NCBI GenBank assembly: GCA_028727785.1
Contig: JAQYNQ010000124.1
Span: 1 to 59,836 of the forward strand
Length of the DNA: 59,836 bases
Direction: 5' to 3'
From: Eubacteriaceae bacterium
GTDB lineage: Bacteria; Bacillota; Clostridia; Peptostreptococcales; Anaerovoracaceae
This document shows positions 41,170 to 49,389 of this stretch, one piece after another. Below the pieces are notes generated by a model. It was not told the DNA's origin. It searched no databases and saw only the letters and a list, made by a program, of their open reading frames with translations. How positions within the stretch are numbered: position 1 is the first letter of the stretch; each line of letters starts with the position of its first letter. Position numbers and translations under genes: made by a program.

Positions 41170-43167
41170 ATGAGAAAGAAAATGAATGACATGAAAGGCT
41201 TAAAAAAACGCCAGAGAAGAGAAACAAAGTTTAACAGAAAAACAAGTGGTGAAAGGCTGACAGGTATTCTGGAAAAGAACCGGTCAGGCTTTGGATTTGT
41301 GCGCCAGGAGGAAGGACGGGATATTTTTATCAGACGTTCCAATATGAATGGTGCCATGCACGGAGATCTGGTAGAGGTGGATCTGCTTCCGGAATATCTG
41401 TGGGAGAGAAATAAGGAAGGAATAATTGATAAGGTTATTGAACACGCAAATACTGAAGTAGTGGGTACCTTTCAGAAGAACAAAAGATTTGGTTTTGTTG
41501 TTCCTGCCGACAAACGAAATAATGATGATGTCTTTGTTAAAAAGGAATTTTTCAGAAATGCGCAGGACGGAGATACTGTGGTGGTGCAGATAACACAGTA
41601 TCCTGCGAAAAACTCAAGCGCTGAAGGAAAAATTACTGAGGTGATTTCCAGAAACGGTGAGCCAGGAGGAGAAATCAAGGCATTAATCAGGTCTCATGGG
41701 CTCTTTGAGACTTTTCCAAGTCGTGTAAATGCTGAGGCAAAGGCAAAGTCTAAGGAAGAAATTACAGAACAGGAAATTTCCAGAAGAACAGATTTAAGAA
41801 ATGTAAATGTTATAACTATTGACGGTGCAACTGCAAAAGATTTAGATGACGGAGTATCAATTGACAGACTAGAAAACGGCAATTACCTTCTGGGGGTCCA
41901 TATTGCCGATGTAAGCCACTATGTTGAGGCCAATGGTTATCTGGACAAGGAAGCTTTAAAAAGAGGTAATAGTGTCTATTTGCTGTCCAGAGTGGTACCT
42001 ATGCTGCCAAAGGTGCTGTCTAACGGAATCTGCAGTCTTAATCAGGGCGTAGACAGACTGACATTAAGCTGCCAGATGGAAATTAATGAACAGGGCAGAG
42101 TTGTTAATCATGATATATTTGAAAGTGTAATCAATTCAAAAGCCAGAATGGTATATGATGATGTATCGGATATACTGGAACACCATGACGAAGAACTGAT
42201 TGCCAAATATGAAAATATTTATGATGATATAGTTTTGATGGGTGAACTGGCCGATATTCTACGTGGCAAGCGTAAGGAAAAAGGAAGCCTGGACTTTGAC
42301 TTTGATGAGGCAAGCATTCTTCTTGATGAGGACGAGGTACCCGTGGAAATAGGAATAGAAGAGCGGAGAACTGCAAACAGACTGATAGAGGAGTTTATGC
42401 TCGTAGCTAACAAAACCATAGCAGAGCACTTCTTCTGGATGCAGCTTCCTTTTATTTACCGTGTTCATGAGAAACCGGATACTGAAAAAATTGTCGAGCT
42501 GAAAGCCTTCCTTGCAGGTTTTGGAATTAATCTGCCGGTAAATCCTGATAACATACATCCCAAAATACTGAACAGCATTCTGGAGCAGGTTGAAGGTAAG
42601 CCTTACGAGAACATAGTCAGCACCGTTATGCTCAGATCTATGAAAAAGGCTTTCTACAGTACATCCTGTGATGGTCATTTCGGGCTTTCCTTTACCTACT
42701 ACTGCCATTTTACATCGCCTATCAGACGATATCCGGACCTGATGATTCACAGAATTATAAAGAAATCAATTAACGGGGAAATGACAGATAAGCTTCTTGA
42801 GGAAATCAGGTTCCATGTTGAAAATGCTGCTTTAATATCTTCACAGACAGAAAGAAAAGCTCAGGAAATGGAGAGAGAAGCAGAAAAGATGAAGAAAGCC
42901 CAGTATATGCAGAGTAGAATAGGTGAAACTTTTGATGGAGTAATCAGCGGTGTAACAAATTTTGGCATTTATGTTGAACTTCCAAATACCGTAGAAGGCA
43001 TGGTCAGACTTGATAGCCTAAGAGACGATTATTATGATTACGAAGAAGGCAAATACAGGGTAATCGGACGCCGTACAAACAGAATATATGCACTGGGTGA
43101 TCAGGTTACAATAGAGGTAATCGGAGCCAGTCCGGAAGACAGACAAATTGATTTTATCATGATATAG
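41170..43167 (+). CDS. rnr: Ribonuclease R
   Basis: This 665-residue 3'-5' exoribonuclease of the RNB family degrades structured RNA and takes part in trans-translation. In order it has cold-shock OB domains (FGFVRQEEGRDIFIRRSNM; RFGFVVPADKRNNDDVFV), the RNB catalytic domain with TIDGATAKDLDDGVSI and YCHFTSPIRRYPDL, and a C-terminal S1 domain (FDGVISGVTNFGIYVELP). The long basic tail of E. coli RNase R is absent. No ribosome-binding site precedes the ATG at 41170. ATGs at 41182 and 41191 are alternatives. Its usual neighbours secG and smpB are not adjacent. Confidence 0.93.
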   Translation: MRKKMNDMKGLKKRQRRETKFNRKTSGERLTGILEKNRSGFGFVRQEEGRDIFIRRSNMNGAMHGDLVEVDLLPEYLWERNKEGIIDKVIEHANTEVVGTFQKNKRFGFVVPADKRNNDDVFVKKEFFRNAQDGDTVVVQITQYPAKNSSAEGKITEVISRNGEPGGEIKALIRSHGLFETFPSRVNAEAKAKSKEEITEQEISRRTDLRNVNVITIDGATAKDLDDGVSIDRLENGNYLLGVHIADVSHYVEANGYLDKEALKRGNSVYLLSRVVPMLPKVLSNGICSLNQGVDRLTLSCQMEINEQGRVVNHDIFESVINSKARMVYDDVSDILEHHDEELIAKYENIYDDIVLMGELADILRGKRKEKGSLDFDFDEASILLDEDEVPVEIGIEERRTANRLIEEFMLVANKTIAEHFFWMQLPFIYRVHEKPDTEKIVELKAFLAGFGINLPVNPDNIHPKILNSILEQVEGKPYENIVSTVMLRSMKKAFYSTSCDGHFGLSFTYYCHFTSPIRRYPDLMIHRIIKKSINGEMTDKLLEEIRFHVENAALISSQTERKAQEMEREAEKMKKAQYMQSRIGETFDGVISGVTNFGIYVELPNTVEGMVRLDSLRDDYYDYEEGKYRVIGRRTNRIYALGDQVTIEVIGASPEDRQIDFIMI

Positions 43168-43169
43168 AC

Positions 43170-43589
43170 TCATTCCGCAATTGAACCGATAATGTCTCCA
43201 ACCTCAGCAAGAAATACTCTTTTTTTTGCCAGGTCAGAAATAGAAAGTATTCCGGCAAGTTTGCCGTTTTCCAATACAGGAAGGCGGTGAACTTTTTTAT
43301 TTGCAAATATTTTTGCAGCATCATGTATCTCGGCAGTGCTGCTGACAGTCGAAACATCCGTAGTCATTATATCTCTTGCCAGGGTAGTCGTCCGGACATC
43401 AAAACTTCCAAAATCCGGAATTCTCATTATAATGTCTCTGTCTGTTATTACACCCATGAGTGCACCTGTATTATCACATACAGGTACAATTCCTATATTA
43501 TAGTTTCTTAACAGTGAAATAATATCACTTAATGTAGAATTGGCAGTTACAAAATATACTTTTGTTTGCATCATTTCTTTTACTAACAT
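43170..43589 (-). CDS. CBS-domain protein
   Basis: The 139-residue cytosolic protein consists of a tandem pair of CBS domains (Bateman module). Repeat 1 runs from MQTKVYFVTANSTL to GVITDRDI, repeat 2 from IMTTDVSTVSSTAEI to GILSISDLA. Such modules bind adenine nucleotides and regulate partners; none is attached here. It is the last gene of the trk region on the minus strand. Its start lies immediately after the trkH terminator, with its ribosome-binding site inside the hairpin. It is tail-to-tail with rnr, the stops 2 bp apart and no terminator between. Confidence 0.92.
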   Translation of the reverse strand: MLVKEMMQTKVYFVTANSTLSDIISLLRNYNIGIVPVCDNTGALMGVITDRDIIMRIPDFGSFDVRTTTLARDIMTTDVSTVSSTAEIHDAAKIFANKKVHRLPVLENGKLAGILSISDLAKKRVFLAEVGDIIGSIAE

Positions 43590-43590
43590 A

Positions 43591-43625
43591 AAAACACCCC
43601 TCGGACTCTACGGGCCAGGGGTGTT
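43591..43625 (-). terminator. Terminator of trkH2 containing the CBS gene RBS
   Basis: On the minus strand AACACCCCT (617-625 end) pairs with AGGGGTGTT (593-601), extended by an inner GG/CC, followed by TTTTAT. The 3' arm GAGGGGTG is also the only Shine-Dalgarno candidate for the CBS gene. Confidence 0.85.
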
Positions 43626-43632
43626 ATTAATC

Positions 43633-45096
43633 TTAGCTGTGAACTCTGTCTGAATTCCAGAAGGAAGGTGAGAACAGCATAATAATAGCATAGAATTCCA
43701 ATCTGCCGGCTAACATGAGAAAAGCTGCAAATGACCTGCCAAAAGCAGAGAAAATGCTGTAGTCACCATTTATTATTTTACCAAACCCTGTACCGTTATT
43801 TGTTATACATGCAAGGGTTGTAAAGAAAGTAGTCTCCATATCCTTATTTTCCAAGGATAAAATAATACTTCCCACGACAAACACGGCAAAATACAGTAGA
43901 ATGAACACGGTTACATTGGAAGCGGTTGTTGTGCTGACGGGACTGTCATTAAGCATAACCGGTTTTACAGCACGTGGATGAATTCTTTTGAAAATGCCAC
44001 GCTTAATCAGTTTGACGAAAATGATTGCTCTTATTACCTTTATTGAACCACTGGTAGAATTGCCGCATCCTCCACATATCACCAGAATCATAAGCACCAG
44101 CTTGGCTATAGTAGGCCATTGATTCAGATCATCAACATAGAAACCGGAAGTTGAAGAGTAGCCGATGGCCTGGGCAAATCCGTTTTCCATGCACTTAAGA
44201 AATGAATAATCTCCATGCATATATAGAGAAGCCGTTATTATGGTCCCGCCCACTATTATCAGCAGTAGAAAATACTTCAATTCCACATTTGATACGACTT
44301 TCCTCCATTTACCTGTGAACAAGTAATAAAACATAAGCAGATTTATTGCACCTACTACCGAGAACCCTGCAAATATGATTTTAGTATATGATGTCAGATG
44401 TAAAACTATACAGTTATTGACGTTCAAAAATCCTGCAGTACTGATGGTGGAAAGTGTGTTTATCAAAGCTTCAATGAACGATAAATCAGTTGGAAGCAGC
44501 AACAGAAATTCCACACTGGTCATAGCGATATAAACCATGTAGGAAATGGAAATTGTCTGGTTCGTTTTAGACGACAGCTTTTCGAAGGCAGTCCCTGATA
44601 CTTCAGCATTTGCAATTTTCTGACCTTCAGCTCCTAAAACAGAGAAGAAAGAAACTGCAAGCAGCAGAAGTCCCATTCCGCCCAGCCAGTTTGTAATTGA
44701 TTTCCACAGAACAACTGAAACCGGTAGAGTGGCAATATCAAATACACTTGCATACGTAGTCGTCCATCCGGAAACAGATTCAAGAATGGCATCTGATAAT
44801 GTGTAACCGCAGCCACTTAACATGTAAGGAACTACGCCTGTTATGCACACAGTCAGCCAGCTGATAAATGTAATCAGATAGCTCTCGGCAGATTTTATTC
44901 TAATTGTATTATAATTAGAAAATCTGCGACCTAATGCCCCAAGTCCGATACAGCATATTGATGAAAAGAAAAAGCCCTGTGCAGGAACATATTCCTCCAT
45001 GTATACTGCGCAAACCATAGGAAATAGCATAGCAATCCCGACTATCAGCAGAATTATTGAGATTGTACGTAGTATAATCTTATAATTTAATCGCAT
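43633..45096 (-). CDS. trkH: TrkH-type potassium uptake protein with altered filter (paralogue 2)
   Basis: The 487-residue membrane protein of the TrkH/KtrB family is a four-repeat K+ (or Na+) channel-like transporter gated by TrkA. Repeats carry TISTAGF, SSTSGFYVDD and ITNNGTGFG in pore loops 2-4. Pore loop 1 reads SGWTTTYASVF: Tyr115 replaces the filter glycine found in the neighbouring paralogue (TTTG at the same number). Ion selectivity may therefore differ. It lies 26 bp after trkH1 in the order trkA-trkH1-trkH2 and ends at a terminator. Confidence 0.9.
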   Translation of the reverse strand: MRLNYKIILRTISIILLIVGIAMLFPMVCAVYMEEYVPAQGFFFSSICCIGLGALGRRFSNYNTIRIKSAESYLITFISWLTVCITGVVPYMLSGCGYTLSDAILESVSGWTTTYASVFDIATLPVSVVLWKSITNWLGGMGLLLLAVSFFSVLGAEGQKIANAEVSGTAFEKLSSKTNQTISISYMVYIAMTSVEFLLLLPTDLSFIEALINTLSTISTAGFLNVNNCIVLHLTSYTKIIFAGFSVVGAINLLMFYYLFTGKWRKVVSNVELKYFLLLIIVGGTIITASLYMHGDYSFLKCMENGFAQAIGYSSTSGFYVDDLNQWPTIAKLVLMILVICGGCGNSTSGSIKVIRAIIFVKLIKRGIFKRIHPRAVKPVMLNDSPVSTTTASNVTVFILLYFAVFVVGSIILSLENKDMETTFFTTLACITNNGTGFGKIINGDYSIFSAFGRSFAAFLMLAGRLEFYAIIMLFSPSFWNSDRVHS

Positions 45097-45122
45097 TTTT
45101 TCCCTTTCTAACAGCAGTGAAG

Positions 45123-46589
45123 CTATATTTTATTTGAGTTCCAGTAATGTGGTGAAAACAGCATAATAAATGTGAATATTTCCAGTCTTCCGGCAATCAT
45201 AAGCAGTGAAAGCACAAACTTTGAAAACCCTGACAAGAAATGGAAATTACATGAAGGACCAACCAGGTTGAAACCGGGACCGATATTTCCCACACAAGTC
45301 ATAACTGAAGTTATGGTCGTTACAAGATCATGGCCGTCAAAAGCAATGAGTAAGGAACCTGCAAAGACCACGAAGATATACATAAACACAAAGTTTGAAA
45401 TTCCTGTGGCAACTTCCTGTGAAACCTCTTTTCCTCCAACCCGGACAGGTACGACTCTATTTGGGTGGATTTTTAATGAAATTCCACGCTTTACAAGCTT
45501 GAGGCATACAATTATTCTGATTATTTTGACACCGCCACCGGTTGATGAAGAACATGCACCGGTAAGCATCAGCAGGAATAAAAGCATTTTACTGAAAGTT
45601 GGCCATAAATCAAAGTCAGCTGTTGCATAGCCCGTAGTTGTAATAATTGCTGCAACCTGGAAATATGCATCTCTGATGCACTTCATAGTATTTGTATATG
45701 TTTCTGTCTGCATCAGATTCATAAAAATCAGTAAACCTACAACAGCGATGAGAATAAGATAGAACTTCAATTCCACATCTCGAAGCATCGCTCTTATTCC
45801 ACGTTTCTGCAGGACAAAATAAAGGTTAAAGTTTATTCCGCACATTACCATGAATGCAAAAATAACCCACTGTACATACGGACTTGTAAACTGTGCGATA
45901 CTTGCATTATATGATGAGAAACCTCCTGTTCCTACTGTTCCAAAGCTGTGAACAAGAGCATCATACAGGTTCAGCCCGCCTAAACAGAGCAGAACTACTT
46001 CAACTGCTGTAAACAGAATGTATAAAAGATACAGGTTCATAGCGGTATCTGAAAATTTTGCTGTAAGTTTGTCGAGAGTGGGTCCCGGTGTTTCTGCACT
46101 TGCGATAACCTGGCCACTTACTCCCAGCGAAGAGAATATAGCCATTATCAGGACAATTACTCCCATACCGCCCAGCCAGTGTGTAAAAGAACGCCAGAAC
46201 AGAATAGAGCGGGGAAGTCCCTCAATTTCTGTAAGTATAGTCGACCCTGTTGTAGTAAATCCTGAGGCACTTTCAAAGAATGCCTCCACAAGATCTGGTA
46301 TGGCACCTGACAGGAAAAAAGGAAGACATCCTACGAAAGATGCAACCAGCCAGCACAGGGCCACTACAAGGAATCCATCACGATTTTTTATTTTAATAAC
46401 TGATGCACCAAGGCGCCTGAATGTGCCTGCACCAATAATCAGACAAAGTGCAATTACAATCGCGAAAGCCTTTATGCATTCGTACTCTTTGTATATTAAG
46501 GCAACAAGAAGAGAAGGTATTAAGCTGACGCCTAATACCAGTAATAAAATTACCATCATTCTTGTTACGACCTTAAAATTAACTGTCAT
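45123..46589 (-). CDS. trkH: TrkH potassium uptake protein (paralogue 1)
   Basis: The 488-residue integral membrane subunit of the Trk system has all four pore-loop glycines: SGFTTTGSTIL (Gly115), GTVGTGGFSSYNAS, TTTGYATADFDLWP and CVGNIGPGFN. HWLGGMGVIVL and SSSTGGGVKIIR are family signatures. It takes up K+ with gating by TrkA. It lies 24 bp after trkA on the minus strand and 26 bp before a second trkH. Confidence 0.94.
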   Translation of the reverse strand: MTVNFKVVTRMMVILLLVLGVSLIPSLLVALIYKEYECIKAFAIVIALCLIIGAGTFRRLGASVIKIKNRDGFLVVALCWLVASFVGCLPFFLSGAIPDLVEAFFESASGFTTTGSTILTEIEGLPRSILFWRSFTHWLGGMGVIVLIMAIFSSLGVSGQVIASAETPGPTLDKLTAKFSDTAMNLYLLYILFTAVEVVLLCLGGLNLYDALVHSFGTVGTGGFSSYNASIAQFTSPYVQWVIFAFMVMCGINFNLYFVLQKRGIRAMLRDVELKFYLILIAVVGLLIFMNLMQTETYTNTMKCIRDAYFQVAAIITTTGYATADFDLWPTFSKMLLFLLMLTGACSSSTGGGVKIIRIIVCLKLVKRGISLKIHPNRVVPVRVGGKEVSQEVATGISNFVFMYIFVVFAGSLLIAFDGHDLVTTITSVMTCVGNIGPGFNLVGPSCNFHFLSGFSKFVLSLLMIAGRLEIFTFIMLFSPHYWNSNKI

Positions 46590-46613
46590 AATGTAAAAAC
46601 CTCTAATAATTAA

Positions 46614-47966
46614 TTAATCCAAACTGTTCTTTAACAGCTTTTCTATATATTCCAATTCGGATAGCAGGCTTAACAGGATTACACGGTCATTCCACTTGAT
46701 AATTGTTTCTCCGTTTGGAATGATAACCTGACGTCCTCTGTGAATAGCCGCAATAAGCAGTCCCTTAGGAAGCTTAAGTTTTTTGATAGGCACACCGATA
46801 ATATCCATATGTGAGTGTGCTACGATTTCCATAATTTCAGCCTGACCCTGAAGAAGAACAGATGAGATAACTCTCTTTTCTCCCTGGATAAAACGAAGAA
46901 TATTGCTTGTAGTAATATCCAGAGGATTAAGAATAATATCTACATCCAGACGTTCTATCAGTTCTTTGTATGATTCATGGCTGACTTTCGAAATTACGTC
47001 TTCTACTCCGTGCTTCTTTGCTGTAAGAGAGAGTAGAAGATTACCTTCGTCAAAACCTGTAGTGGCAACAAATGCATCCATGTTTTCCAGGTTTTCTTCA
47101 TCAAGCATATTGATATCAGTGCCATCTCCGTGAAGAACCATAACATTATTAAGGTGAGTGGACAGATATCTGCATCTTTCTAGATCTTTTTCTACTATTT
47201 TTACTGCAGCACCAAAATCAGCAAGCTTTTCTGCCAGGTAGAAACCTGTTTTTCCTCCGCCGACAATCATTACCTTCTGAAGGTTTGTGTACTTTCCTTT
47301 TTCATGAACTTTTTCATTCAGACTTGTTATTTCATCTTTCTCTCCGATAATGTAAACATAGTCTGTGCTGCGTATTTCGTCCTCCCCATGGGGAATGATA
47401 ATCTTACCGTTTCTGGAAAGAGCGGCAATCAGCATGTTTGGAAGTGTTTCATGAACCTCAGGCATTGAAAGACCTACAATTTTGCTGTAATTCTTTGCCG
47501 GGAATTCAGCCAGGGCAATTTTGCCGCTTGTAAATATACCACCACTTAAAGTGTACTTTTCTGCAAGGTATTTGTAAATTTCAACAGTTATGGCCATATC
47601 CGGATTTACTATTGAATCTATTCCCATTGTATCCTTTATAAAGTCAAACTGATTCATGTGTTCAGGATCACGAACACGTGCAATTACATGACGGCAACCC
47701 AGCTTCTTAGCAAATGAAGCAATGACAATATTGGTTTCATCGTCGCCTGTTGCTGCAACAAGATACCTGTAGTTTTTAATATCTATGCCGTTAAGAACAC
47801 TGATATCTCGTGCATCAGCATTAACAGTAAGAATATCCAGATGGTGAGAAAGCTTGTCTAGAACTCTTTCGTTTGTATCAATAACTGTAACAGCGTAATC
47901 TCCGCCCAAAAGAGCAGAAGCAACTCTTGTTCCAAGTTTTCCCGCACCAACAATAGCTATATTCAT
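46614..47966 (-). CDS. trkA: TrkA, NAD-binding Trk regulator
   Basis: This 450-residue cytosolic gating protein has two RCK units, each with a TrkA-N nucleotide-binding domain and a TrkA-C domain. The Rossmann motifs are GAGKLGTRVASALL near residue 7 and GGGKTGFYLAEKL near 230, and TrkA-C ends appear as IGVPIKKLKLP near 395. It binds NAD(H) or ATP/ADP and opens TrkH. GAGGTAG precedes the ATG. One trkA serves two trkH genes here. Confidence 0.95.
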   Translation of the reverse strand: MNIAIVGAGKLGTRVASALLGGDYAVTVIDTNERVLDKLSHHLDILTVNADARDISVLNGIDIKNYRYLVAATGDDETNIVIASFAKKLGCRHVIARVRDPEHMNQFDFIKDTMGIDSIVNPDMAITVEIYKYLAEKYTLSGGIFTSGKIALAEFPAKNYSKIVGLSMPEVHETLPNMLIAALSRNGKIIIPHGEDEIRSTDYVYIIGEKDEITSLNEKVHEKGKYTNLQKVMIVGGGKTGFYLAEKLADFGAAVKIVEKDLERCRYLSTHLNNVMVLHGDGTDINMLDEENLENMDAFVATTGFDEGNLLLSLTAKKHGVEDVISKVSHESYKELIERLDVDIILNPLDITTSNILRFIQGEKRVISSVLLQGQAEIMEIVAHSHMDIIGVPIKKLKLPKGLLIAAIHRGRQVIIPNGETIIKWNDRVILLSLLSELEYIEKLLKNSLD

Positions 47967-48102
47967 AATTCTACCTCTCTCGTAAAATAGTATATTTTCC
48001 CAAAATAAGCATAAACATTTTACTGCAAAAGTGCTATATTTGCAAGGGCATTTGATATATAATAAAGAAGATCTGGAAAACTAGAGATTGTGAGGACAAA
48101 GA

Positions 48103-48933
48103 ATGACTGATAAAAAGATAAAAATTATTGCACTGGACCTTGATGGAACAACTCTTGATGACAACAGCCGTTTCACGCAGCGTACAATAGATGCCTTCCA
48201 TGAAGCAATGAAAAAAAGTATTCATATTGTTGTGTCTACAGGCAGAACGTTTATGTCATTGCCTAAGCAGCTCTTCCATATCGAGGGTCTGGAATATGTC
48301 ATTACCTCTAATGGTGCACATATAACAAAACTTGCAGATATGCAGAGAATTTATGAAAATATTATTTCTCCCAAGGCAGCTGAAGCTTTGGTCAGACTTC
48401 TTAAACAGCACAGTGTATCTATAGAGACTTTCATTGACGGAGTTGCCTATATTGAAAAAGAGGAATATGAGCATATAAAAAAATACGGTTCAGGCTACAG
48501 GGATGATAATTATATTCTAACCTCAAGGAACCCTGTAGAAGGTATTCTGGATCATATGATGAAAAATATAGATAAAGTTGAGAACATCAGTCTTAATTTC
48601 CCTCTGATTGAAGATAAAGAGGCATTCAGAAGTAAACTGGATGAAATACCTGATATAACAGTTACTTCTTCCTTCCCGCATAATTTTGAAATCGGCGGGG
48701 CAACTACAAGTAAGGCGGAAGCACTAAGGTTTCTTATGAGAGAACTTAATCTGGATGCCAGCCAACTTATGGCATGTGGAGATAGTCCTAATGATGAGGA
48801 AATGATAAAGTTAGCAGAAATTGGAGTTGTAATGGGAAATGCCTCTGATGAAATGAAGGCAAAGGCTGACTATGTTACCGACAGTAACAGGGAAGATGGT
48901 GTAGCAAAAGCCATTGAAAAATTTGCCCTGTAA
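48103..48933 (+). CDS. Cof-type HAD phosphatase
   Basis: The 276-residue HAD hydrolase of subclass IIB begins with motif I LDLDGTTLDD (Asp nucleophile near residue 14), followed by motif II STGRTF near 47, the Lys of motif III near 210 (TSKAEALRFL) and motif IV GDSPNDEEMIKLA near 227. Members remove phosphate from sugar phosphates, flavins or pyridoxal phosphate; the substrate here is unknown. It diverges from trkA, has a GAGG site, and ends before a long terminator. Confidence 0.92.
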   Translation: MTDKKIKIIALDLDGTTLDDNSRFTQRTIDAFHEAMKKSIHIVVSTGRTFMSLPKQLFHIEGLEYVITSNGAHITKLADMQRIYENIISPKAAEALVRLLKQHSVSIETFIDGVAYIEKEEYEHIKKYGSGYRDDNYILTSRNPVEGILDHMMKNIDKVENISLNFPLIEDKEAFRSKLDEIPDITVTSSFPHNFEIGGATTSKAEALRFLMRELNLDASQLMACGDSPNDEEMIKLAEIGVVMGNASDEMKAKADYVTDSNREDGVAKAIEKFAL

Positions 48934-48962
48934 AATATATGTTATAAAATTACAGTTAAATA

Positions 48963-48991
48963 TTGACAATTGATTCCTTCGGGTGTAAATT
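48963..48991 (+). promoter_or_regulatory. Promoter of the yraN-yifB-dprA operon
   Basis: Perfect TTGACA (48963-48968), a 17-bp spacer and TAAATT (48986-48991). The -10 lies inside the 5' arm of the preceding gene's terminator. Confidence 0.75.
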
Positions 48992-49025
48992 CTTATTACC
49001 AATTATTTACATCTGAGGGTTTTTT
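48976..49025 (+). terminator. Terminator of the HAD phosphatase gene
   Basis: CCTTCGGGTGTAAAT (48976-48990) pairs fully, with three G-U wobbles, with ATTTACATCTGAGGG (49005-49019), and TTTTTT follows. Confidence 0.85.
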
Positions 49026-49043
49026 GATTGGAGCAAAAAGACT

Positions 49044-49376
49044 ATGAAGACAAAAGAACTGGGAAATCTGGGCGAATCTTTTGCATGTGAGTATCTGTTA
49101 ATGGAAGGATACAAGATAGTGTGCCGAAATTACAGATGCAGATATGGTGAGATGGATATCATTGCCTGCAAAAACAAATATCTGTATTTTGTAGAGATTA
49201 AGACTCGCAGGAGCATTCGCTTCGGTACACCTGCAGAGGCTGTAGGCAGAGAGAAACAGATGCACATGAAACGGGTAGCTGCAGATTTTCTGAGACAGCA
49301 CGATTACAGAGGATATTCAGTAGAATTTAAAGTAATAGAAATTTTAATAAATGAAATTGATAATGTAATTATATAG
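49044..49376 (+). CDS. yraN: YraN/UPF0102 family nuclease-fold protein
   Basis: The 110-residue protein has an endonuclease-like fold with G-E-x-DIIACKNKYLYFVEIKTR, containing the D-x(n)-E-x-K pattern of PD-(D/E)xK nucleases, and AVGREKQMHMKRVAADFLR. The family is uncharacterised. A role in DNA processing is suggested by its constant linkage to yifB and dprA, as here. GGAG lies 12 nt before the ATG. Stop and yifB start are 13 bp apart. Confidence 0.92.
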   Translation: MKTKELGNLGESFACEYLLMEGYKIVCRNYRCRYGEMDIIACKNKYLYFVEIKTRRSIRFGTPAEAVGREKQMHMKRVAADFLRQHDYRGYSVEFKVIEILINEIDNVII

Positions 49377-49389
49377 AATAGGGGATAAC

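Noticed and set aside
45172..46596. Long plus-strand frames (152 and 192 aa) inside trkH1
   Set aside because: They are antisense to a well-supported membrane protein gene, lack an RBS and have no recognisable domain.
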